A stretch of DNA of 6,077 bases from an uncultured Polynucleobacter sp. (GTDB lineage Bacteria > Pseudomonadota > Gammaproteobacteria > Burkholderiales > Burkholderiaceae). The notes beneath the pieces were generated by a model. The model did no database searches and had not been told where the DNA came from. It saw only the letters and a program-made list of their open reading frames with translations. The position numbers and the translations under genes are program-made. The DNA lies in the NCBI GenBank assembly GCA_937996825.1, contig CALKUJ010000342.1, forward strand, positions 1-6,077, in the 5' to 3' direction. Shown here piece after piece: positions 1 through 5,048 of the stretch (position 1 is the first letter of the stretch; each line of letters begins with the position of its first letter).

Positions 1-139
1 TTGGTTGCTCAAAAACGATCTGCTCTTGGTTCATCCATTGGCTGATGGTTGGATTGCCCTGAACGTGATGGACATCACGCTCATGGGGATCGAATGGGTT
101 TCGAAGCCAAACTACGACACCGTCATTGCTGCTTGGCAT
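1..139 (-). CDS. gpJ-like host-specificity / tail tip protein, N-terminal fragment (cut by window edge)
   Basis: Only the first 46 codons are present. The start is an ATG at 139-137, inside the end of the NlpC/P60 gene (28-base overlap), preceded by a good ribosome site GAGGTG at 149-144. The frame then stays open to base 1; both other minus frames are broken by stops in the first 110 bases. The peptide begins MPSSNDGVVVWLRNPF and continues with DPHERDVHHVQ, then G-N-P-T-I-S. An early 'RNPF.P..R' block followed by a short 'G..TI' stretch is typical of N-termini of phage lambda gpJ-like host-specificity proteins, which form the tail tip and contact the receptor. Position directly after an NlpC/P60 tail peptidase is the usual gpK-gpJ-like order. 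The family call rests on 46 residues and context; that the frame is coding is better supported than the name. Confidence 0.7.
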   Translation of the reverse strand, partial: MPSSNDGVVVWLRNPFDPHERDVHHVQGNPTISQWMNQEQIVFEQP

Positions 140-555
140 GGCTCACCTCGAAATGCATAAAACCCCTCGACACGCCAACCATGACGGTCAAGCGCCCACA
201 AGTCCTGAAACACCACACCCACACCTTGCGCGCAATGCAGCACGCCTCCGCCATCGATGTCTAGCCAGACACCGACATGCACCGGATATCTGGACTGACG
301 CATCAGCACCGCATCCCCATGCTTGGGGGCGGACACGCGCTGCCAGCGTTTTCGCTCGGGGTGTTCGTTGAATGTCTTGAGCACCACACGCAGATCCAGT
401 GCATCCACAGGGATGAGCGGAAGCACTCGTTCGAAGTGAATTCTCTGCACCCATAAAAAAAGGCCCCAGCAGTCAAATGACTCGGGGCCTCGTGCGCCTG
501 CTATCCATGGGCGACCTATGTATCGGTGCGCCCAGTAGCCGTCTGTTGGTTTCAT
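112..555 (-). CDS. NlpC/P60-family tail assembly cysteine peptidase (gpK-like)
   Basis: 147 residues, a usual length for the stand-alone C40-family peptidase of siphovirus tails. The NlpC/P60 signature is intact: the catalytic Cys is C29 in ESFDCWGLF, the catalytic His is H93 in VHVGVW, and the third polar residue is probably H107 in GGVLHC. GDAVLM at 80-85 matches the strand before the His, and EGFYAFR near the end matches the family C-terminus. In the phage lambda-like family this protein sits at the tail tip and is thought to help cell-wall passage or tip assembly. It starts 10 bases after the DUF1833 stop with only a weak ribosome site (GGGTAAG), so it probably depends on coupling. It overlaps the start of the gpJ-like gene by 28 bases. 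The codons for the catalytic Cys motif also form a terminator-like hairpin (see 455-490). Confidence 0.9.
   Translation of the reverse strand: MKPTDGYWAHRYIGRPWIAGARGPESFDCWGLFLWVQRIHFERVLPLIPVDALDLRVVLKTFNEHPERKRWQRVSAPKHGDAVLMRQSRYPVHVGVWLDIDGGGVLHCAQGVGVVFQDLWALDRHGWRVEGFYAFRGEPCQAAMTVS
144..149 (-). promoter_or_regulatory. Ribosome binding site for the gpJ-like gene
   Basis: The minus strand reads GAGGTG, then four bases, then the ATG at 139-137. It lies wholly within the NlpC/P60 coding sequence. It fixes the start of the partial downstream gene and implies translational coupling to the peptidase gene. Confidence 0.6.
455..490 (-). terminator. Terminator-like hairpin with a T7 tract inside the NlpC/P60 gene
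   Basis: On the minus strand (sense for this operon) the stem AGGCCCC (490-484) pairs perfectly with GGGGCCT (467-461). An inner stem AGTC/GACT (482-479 with 474-471) has an ATTT loop, and seven T's (461-455) follow immediately. This is the form of a Rho-independent terminator, but it sits in coding sequence over the catalytic Cys motif, about 65 bases after the start codon. It could act as an attenuator that limits transcripts reaching the gpJ-like gene, or be suppressed by translating ribosomes or by antitermination. The structure is directly visible; its activity is not known, and part of it is forced by the conserved FDCWG codons. Confidence 0.45.
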
Positions 556-565
556 GACTTACCCA

Positions 566-1108
566 TCACCGGGCAAGTCCCGGAAACTCTGTCGAGGTGT
601 ACAACCGACCTGGAAACGCTTTGTTCCCAATATCGACCATTCGCGCTCTTGCGGTCACTCGCATCACATCCGCCTCCACCTCGGTCAGTACCAGCGTGAT
701 GGGAGGGTCCATCTGCGGCCCCTCCACATCGTTTGACAAGTACGGGCGATAGGTCACTTCGATGGAAGCTTCTGACTCCGACGCAGCATCAAGGTGTTTG
801 ACGATTTCGCGTGAAACGTTGTCCAAGGTCAGCACGACCTCAGGAACAGGTGCGATGTCCACAGGCGGCAAATCCAAATCGAACCCCATGGCCACAAACC
901 TCACCGTTTCACTTGAGTTCAACGGTGCTGAGGCTTCGAGGCGAGCAAAGAGGTCTTGTTGGTCTCGCACCACCCGGATAGCTGTTGTCACACCCGACTC
1001 ATTTTTAAAGTCAGGGTGGCGCAGCTCCAAGGTGTGCAGGATCACCACATCAGAAGGTGCGCTCGCATATGCCTCGCGCAACGCCTCTGAAAGCGTGACA
1101 TCAGGCAT
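566..1108 (-). CDS. DUF1833-family phage tail protein
   Basis: 180 residues. Features typical of the DUF1833 tail family are visible: an N-terminal 'Sea.reay' helix (residues 7-14), then a core with F76-D-L-D-L-P-P ('fd..LP') followed by 'LTLDNVSR' (93-100), and a C-terminus ending EFPGLAR, where 'FPGL' closes most members. The family is a minor structural tail protein usually found just before an NlpC/P60 peptidase and a gpJ-like protein, as here; its precise biochemical role is not known. Its ATG overlaps the radical SAM stop by 8 bases and there is only a poor ribosome site (GGGTG), so translation is probably coupled to the upstream cassette. It marks the return to the standard tail operon. 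Confidence 0.87.
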   Translation of the reverse strand: MPDVTLSEALREAYASAPSDVVILHTLELRHPDFKNESGVTTAIRVVRDQQDLFARLEASAPLNSSETVRFVAMGFDLDLPPVDIAPVPEVVLTLDNVSREIVKHLDAASESEASIEVTYRPYLSNDVEGPQMDPPITLVLTEVEADVMRVTARARMVDIGNKAFPGRLYTSTEFPGLAR

Positions 1109-2522
1109 GCGTCACCCGAACTGGAAATGGTTTTACAACCCGATCGAGAGGCGCAACGACGCTCATGTCACCGTTACTTTCCACGAAATCGAGACAAATG
1201 ACTTCGACTGCATCAACTCCGTCACGTCGAATCGATTCCCCCTCGATGCGCGTCAGAATCAAACCTTGGGTCTGGTAATAGATCGCAGCCGCCAAGACAG
1301 CCAGGTTGTGGCTGAATGAGTTATCACAGGCAGCACCCCAATAGTCATCCTCTAGGAATAGACATGCTCCTTTGCATAACTGAGCGACTGGGCAGCGAGG
1401 ACATTCGCTTCTCGTACTGAAGTGATAGGCCGTATTGAGGCTTATTTCTTCAAACTGTTCAACATGGCCAATTTTGTGATTTGTCGAAGCACTCATGTTT
1501 TGACAAGTCATCACATTGCCCTTCATATCTACGGCAATCGAATCATCTCTGTCCATTCCACACTTCTGACCAAGAGCGTCTAGAGGTCGTGACTGCGCCT
1601 GCGATCTCATGAATTCATCGACTTTGTCACGCATCGTCCCGACTGCCATGCCAGATCCAGTCACCAGCTCCCAAAACACCTGGTGCATAAAGCGCTTGTG
1701 ATCACTGCCATGGAGAGAAAGAGATAAGCCACTCTGGTCGTAAGGAAGCATCACCTCTTCCGTGGCGAGGACGATGGCTTGCACAGGCAAATCTAACTTT
1801 TCGGAAAAGTACAACCGAACTGCCTTGAGCGACTGATTGTTACGGTGAAGCACCGTGTTGAAACTCATTCGATCAATCGACATACGACGGGATACCCACC
1901 GTTTGATCTGAGCCAAGTTTTCGGGTTCATTCAATGGATCAGGACCACGGTAACTCTGTGCAGGCCCGTCATGCGACAAACCAATCCCCACGTCCAACTC
2001 TTCAACCCAAGCAAGTTTTTCATCATCAAAGAGTGAACCGTTGGTAACGATCGATAGCTGTGCATTCGGATATTTAGCTTTGACGGCCTTGCCCAAAGGC
2101 TTGAGTAGCTTCCAGTAGACAAAAGGCTCTCCGCCCCAAAACTCAATCTTTACGCCCTCTCCTCGTCCATCATCACCGCCCGCGAACCAGCTCTGCAGTT
2201 GATTCATAAATGGCGCAACATCTTCGGGGTGACCATCAATGTCATGGGGTTGATGCGCTTGGGAGCAATACTGGCAAGCGTAGTTGCACTTGAGCCCGAG
2301 CTGAAGTTTCAAGTGCCGGATATCTTTTGACTTGCCTGCTGGGTTACGCGGATGGTGCAAATGCCAAAACGCACCCCACTGCATATCTGACTGTCGAGGA
2401 AATGCTTGAGGCAGCGGCAATGGCTCACCGTTATCTGCCCAAACCAAGCTGGAATCTTCAGGGTCGTAGAGCGCCTGTTTTACAAACCCGTTCTGGCCGT
2501 TCAAGGTCAAATTAAATTTCAT
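1101..2522 (-). CDS. Radical SAM enzyme with complete SPASM domain, probable peptide/protein maturase
   Basis: 473 residues. The radical SAM [4Fe-4S] motif is C79-x3-C83-x2-C86 (KCNYACQYC), followed by the GGEP motif at 130-133 and a TNGS strand end at 160-163. A full SPASM region follows: C321-x13-G-x4-C340, then C374-x2-C-x5-C-x3-C387 (CPRCPVAQLCKGAC) and a last Cys at C399, matching the ligand pattern for two auxiliary [4Fe-4S] clusters. SPASM enzymes such as anaerobic sulfatase maturase, AlbA, QhpD and PapB use a 5'-deoxyadenosyl radical to oxidise or crosslink residues in peptides or proteins. Residues 1-70 are an uncharacterised N-terminal extension; about 70 residues follow the last SPASM Cys. 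The ATG overlaps the 69-residue gene by 4 bases and has a ribosome site GAGGA nine bases upstream. Its likely substrate is the Asn-Cys repeat protein at 5047-5643, but that pairing is inferred from linkage. A sulfatase-maturase role is less likely because no sulfatase is present. Confidence 0.93.
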   Translation of the reverse strand: MKFNLTLNGQNGFVKQALYDPEDSSLVWADNGEPLPLPQAFPRQSDMQWGAFWHLHHPRNPAGKSKDIRHLKLQLGLKCNYACQYCSQAHQPHDIDGHPEDVAPFMNQLQSWFAGGDDGRGEGVKIEFWGGEPFVYWKLLKPLGKAVKAKYPNAQLSIVTNGSLFDDEKLAWVEELDVGIGLSHDGPAQSYRGPDPLNEPENLAQIKRWVSRRMSIDRMSFNTVLHRNNQSLKAVRLYFSEKLDLPVQAIVLATEEVMLPYDQSGLSLSLHGSDHKRFMHQVFWELVTGSGMAVGTMRDKVDEFMRSQAQSRPLDALGQKCGMDRDDSIAVDMKGNVMTCQNMSASTNHKIGHVEQFEEISLNTAYHFSTRSECPRCPVAQLCKGACLFLEDDYWGAACDNSFSHNLAVLAAAIYYQTQGLILTRIEGESIRRDGVDAVEVICLDFVESNGDMSVVAPLDRVVKPFPVRVTHA

Positions 2523-2728
2523 GGTGCAACTTCCTCAAATGCAATGGGGTAAGCCTCACGACACACTTTGGCCAGATCGGCACCAGCTAATGTCTTAAGG
2601 TTAAAAATGTGACGGCCAGATGCTTTGCCATCCGTATTGATCACCAGCACGGTCATCACTAGATTCGTTTCATCAACCTGTGCTACTTCGACTTCGTAGC
2701 CATGGCGAACCGTAAGATCGAGACTCAT
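2519..2728 (-). CDS. Small protein of unknown function between oxygenase and radical SAM genes
   Basis: 69 residues; I do not recognise the family. The sequence suggests three or so beta strands (residues about 4-17, 20-31, 38-43) followed by one helix (about 47-60), with no Cys pair, signal peptide or membrane segment; the single Cys is C56. It is clearly expressed: ATGA overlap with the upstream oxygenase stop, a GGAG ribosome site eight bases before the ATG, and ATGA overlap with the radical SAM start. A small beta-rich protein directly before a radical SAM maturase could act like a RiPP recognition element (PqqD-like adaptor) or a chaperone, but it is shorter than usual PqqD-like proteins and the strand-helix order is only a rough reading. 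It could equally be a minor structural protein. Confidence 0.8.
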   Translation of the reverse strand: MSLDLTVRHGYEVEVAQVDETNLVMTVLVINTDGKASGRHIFNLKTLAGADLAKVCREAYPIAFEEVAP

Positions 2729-3441
2729 TGGTCGGACTCCATAGATTTATCTTGGGTGCGAGTACGGATTTGTGCAGCAGACCAAGTTCGATCCCCGCCT
2801 TGATCGTCACGGTGCGTAAAGCGCACATTTGTGACGATGGCGACCTTGTCGCTTTCGGGATCAAACATCGGGAATGTGGAATGCTCTAAATAGCCCGGGA
2901 AAATGAACAACGCCCCTTGTCGGGGCGTTTGTGCAAAGAGCTTGTTTTCATGTCGAAGCATCCAATTGGCCTGCACGGGTCTGGGATCATGAAAACACAA
3001 AGCACCAGGCAATCCCACCGCATCGCTGCCTTCACTTGATCCGAGATGCACACGTGGGTAGTAGGTCGCCACCAATTGGTTCCCCACATGACGGTGTGGA
3101 ATAGCCCACTTGCCCAAACCACGCTGGCGGTTCACGAATGTGTTGTACGTAGTAGCCAGCTCTGATGGATCAAGAGATGGATATGCTTTCTGTATGTAAA
3201 CAGCAACCCTTTGCTCGATGGCGGTCAACAATCGCAGCAATGCCCGACTAGGTTGCTCCGACATCATGGAAACCGTATCAGCTCGATGTGCCAACTTGGC
3301 AGTCGATTGCGTGTGTCGCTCATAAAAGCGTTCAGCCTCCTGTGCCAAAGTCTCACGGACATCGTCAAGCTCAACAAGCTGATCAATCAAGATATGACTA
3401 GGCCACAGGCTCATCATTCGACACGTATCAATTGAAGTCAT
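2725..3441 (-). CDS. Fe(II)/2-oxoglutarate-dependent oxygenase, 2OG-FeII_Oxy_5 / TIGR02466-like
   Basis: 238 residues. The C-terminal half shows the pattern of the phage-associated 2OG-FeII_Oxy_5 group: 'PHRHVGNQLVATYYPRV' at 115-131 with H116 and H118 as candidate iron ligands, 'PGALCFHDPR' at 145-154, 'QGALFIFPGYLEH' at 175-187 with H187 as the distal His ligand, and 'VTNVRF' at 203-208 as the final core strand. The family uses Fe(II), O2 and 2-oxoglutarate to hydroxylate substrates; phage members are often near tail genes, with unknown substrates. The usual Arg shortly before the last strand, expected to bind 2OG, is not obvious (DKVAIVTN; K199 may substitute). ATGA overlaps on both sides and a GGAG ribosome site place it firmly in the cassette. 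The Asn/Cys-rich protein upstream is the natural candidate substrate; this is inferred from context. Confidence 0.82.
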   Translation of the reverse strand: MTSIDTCRMMSLWPSHILIDQLVELDDVRETLAQEAERFYERHTQSTAKLAHRADTVSMMSEQPSRALLRLLTAIEQRVAVYIQKAYPSLDPSELATTYNTFVNRQRGLGKWAIPHRHVGNQLVATYYPRVHLGSSEGSDAVGLPGALCFHDPRPVQANWMLRHENKLFAQTPRQGALFIFPGYLEHSTFPMFDPESDKVAIVTNVRFTHRDDQGGDRTWSAAQIRTRTQDKSMESDQ

Positions 3442-4232
3442 CGCGTCAAATCTCCATCAATAATCATCTGGACGGGGTGTTTGCAACCGTAAAACCTGTT
3501 TGGGCGATAGATTCGAGTCTGATGATCAAACTCAATCCAAGGCCAAACACTGAAGTGCACACTACAGCGGCTACCTAGCCATGAATGTCGATTGATGAGG
3601 GTGTGCTTGTACTTTGAACAGTTCATCCATAAACACTTGCCTTGGATAAAGCTCAGGTCATCCATATCCTCAATTGACAGAACGATCCCCTGCGACACAG
3701 CCAAGCAGATGTCCAATCTCAACTCTTCAAAAATTGAAGTGTCTCGATGAGGATGAACCAGTGGCGCATTCAGAGGATTAGGAGGGACCAACACAGTGAG
3801 TCGCCCAGATCCAACCGTCAACGAAAACTGATCAAGCAAGGCCTCAAATCCGGGCAACCTTGCAACCTCTGAACGATGAACAAACGCCAAGTTATCTGCA
3901 CCACTAAACCGAGCAGGCTCCGCTTCAAGATACGGATCTATAGGCGCTACTGCCTGACCAGTTCTGGCGAGGGAGAGATTTCTGAATACACCAGGACTGG
4001 CATCACTGACTTCAGACTCCCAAACCAATGACTTGAACTCTTTGAAGGCAACGGCGAACTCGTGCGACAAATTCGAGGGAACCAGCACATGAGGCACATC
4101 CCTGATCGCAACAATGTTCTCAAGCTCCGGGTCGATCACTTCAGCGATTGCCAGCTCGAAATCCGTTTCTTGCCGCAAATAAGCAGCCACGGTCATGTTG
4201 CTTGGAATGCTGTCTGCATGAACTTCCCACAT
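3438..4232 (-). CDS. Probable aspartyl/asparaginyl beta-hydroxylase-type Fe(II)/2OG oxygenase
   Basis: 264 residues from the ATG at 4232. The C-terminal part carries the expected core: H162-R-D164 in LVHPHRDTS, R172-L-D in a beta strand ten residues on, G198-K-C-L-W-M-N as the 'G..~~N' turn, H210 in KYKHTLINRH as the distal iron ligand, and R222 in SRCSVHF as the probable 2OG-binding Arg. This spacing (H-x-D, R, N..H.v.N, R) resembles the AspH/LpxO-like Asp/Asn beta-hydroxylase fold (PF05118-like). The first 140 residues are unassigned. I chose the ATG at 4232 over a TTG one codon upstream because GGAGG lies seven bases before the ATG; the ATG overlaps the previous stop as TGATG. The Asn-rich repeat encoded two genes upstream makes an Asn hydroxylase role attractive. 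The family call is by motif reading only. Confidence 0.72.
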   Translation of the reverse strand: MWEVHADSIPSNMTVAAYLRQETDFELAIAEVIDPELENIVAIRDVPHVLVPSNLSHEFAVAFKEFKSLVWESEVSDASPGVFRNLSLARTGQAVAPIDPYLEAEPARFSGADNLAFVHRSEVARLPGFEALLDQFSLTVGSGRLTVLVPPNPLNAPLVHPHRDTSIFEELRLDICLAVSQGIVLSIEDMDDLSFIQGKCLWMNCSKYKHTLINRHSWLGSRCSVHFSVWPWIEFDHQTRIYRPNRFYGCKHPVQMIIDGDLTR

Positions 4233-5035
4233 CAAACCACCTCCACTGATGCGCTGGTTTTGTGACTGAAATACTTAAAGCCGACTTTGACCAAACCAAC
4301 ATCCCCAGAGTTGAGGCCTAGAGCTACCCAATTGAAATTCGCAACGCCATTCACGATTGGCACTTTGGTCTTTGGCAAGAACCCCGCCTCACACTCAAGG
4401 TAAAAAACGCCACTTCGCGTTTCAATTGCTGGCATGTCGTTGGTCTCGTACGCAGGCTGAATCAGTCGCGCAACACAAGGGAGCGACTCACCAGCCGAAC
4501 AAGAACCGCCCACCTCCAACTCAATCGAAGGAAGGACTGCGTTGTACAGAGACACCCTAGAGCGCACCTCTACAAATTCAGAAAACCCCTCTGGAGGCAT
4601 GCTTTGCGGTGAATAGACCAAAACAGCAACCTCTTCAATCGAACTTTCTTCGAATGGCACGAAGAACAATACGACACGAGGATGAAGGGGGCGACCAAGC
4701 AAGAAAGGGTTTTTGTGCAAATTTGTCTGTGGAAATACAGAGTGCAAATGCCCTAAGTCTTCCCAGCCAAATCGCGACTCAAGCGCCCAATTGGTATGAA
4801 TGCCCCAATGCTTACCAAGATCAATGTGCGACTTGATGGCGGCTGGATCAAAAACAAATGGGCGAGATCCATACTCTTTTTCATGTGACTCAGGATTGAT
4901 GCGCCACGGCGTGACCGTGATTGTTTGCGCCTGCACATCTCGCTCAACGCGGTAACTTACGGGGAACGCGCCAAATGTTTCAACAGGCGAAGGAATGTTG
5001 AACAAGCGGCCACCTATGGTGTCTGAATTACTCAT
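4232..5035 (-). CDS. Unrecognised protein with probable Ig-like C-terminal domain
   Basis: 267 residues from the ATG at 5035; I do not recognise the N-terminal 165 residues. That region is rich in aromatic residues and His (for example HWGIHTNWALESRFGW at 76-91), with no signal peptide or membrane segment. The last 100 residues look like a beta-sandwich of Ig-like type: alternating strands ending 'SGVFYLECEAGFLP', 'IVNGVANFNWVALGL' (227-241) and 'GLVKVGFKYFSHK' (247-259), a layout seen in Ig-like modules of phage and surface proteins. C179, C187 and C215 are present. An upstream ATG at 5071 would add 12 residues overlapping the Asn-Cys tail and is rejected because GAGGAG sits at 5048-5043, seven bases before 5035. 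It follows the repeat protein by 11 bases, so it may be its structural partner, chaperone or a capping protein in the virion. Confidence 0.88.
   Translation of the reverse strand: MSNSDTIGGRLFNIPSPVETFGAFPVSYRVERDVQAQTITVTPWRINPESHEKEYGSRPFVFDPAAIKSHIDLGKHWGIHTNWALESRFGWEDLGHLHSVFPQTNLHKNPFLLGRPLHPRVVLFFVPFEESSIEEVAVLVYSPQSMPPEGFSEFVEVRSRVSLYNAVLPSIELEVGGSCSAGESLPCVARLIQPAYETNDMPAIETRSGVFYLECEAGFLPKTKVPIVNGVANFNWVALGLNSGDVGLVKVGFKYFSHKTSASVEVV
4240..4244 (-). promoter_or_regulatory. Ribosome binding site deciding the hydroxylase start
   Basis: GGAGG on the minus strand, seven bases before the ATG at 4232-4230. It favours that ATG over the TTG at 4235-4233 and lies inside the end of the upstream gene, consistent with re-initiation at TGATG. 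Confidence 0.65.
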
Positions 5036-5042
5036 GACCGCT

Positions 5043-5048
5043 CTCCTC
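5043..5048 (-). promoter_or_regulatory. Ribosome binding site overlapping the stop of the Asn-Cys protein gene
   Basis: GAGGAG on the minus strand, seven bases before the ATG at 5035-5033. Two of its bases lie in the TGA stop (5049-5047) of the repeat gene. It shows that the Ig-like protein starts at 5035 and that its translation probably follows that of the repeat protein. Confidence 0.65.

Noticed and set aside
569..583. Short hairpin CCGGG / CCCGG just before the NlpC/P60 start
   Set aside because: Only five base pairs, no T tract, and it is explained by the codons for the C-terminal FPGLAR of the DUF1833 protein. A mild effect on translation of the next gene is possible but not supported.
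762..1319. 185-residue open frame on the plus strand
   Set aside because: It lies antisense to the DUF1833 and radical SAM genes, both of which have clear family motifs and ribosome sites; its protein has no recognisable features.
2909..2929. Perfect 8-base-pair hairpin (AACGCCCC / GGGGCGTT, 5-base loop) inside the second oxygenase gene
   Set aside because: It resembles a terminator stem, but neither strand has a convincing T tract directly after it (minus reads GTTCATTTTCC, plus has only three T's). It probably reflects the codons of the QGALFIF motif.
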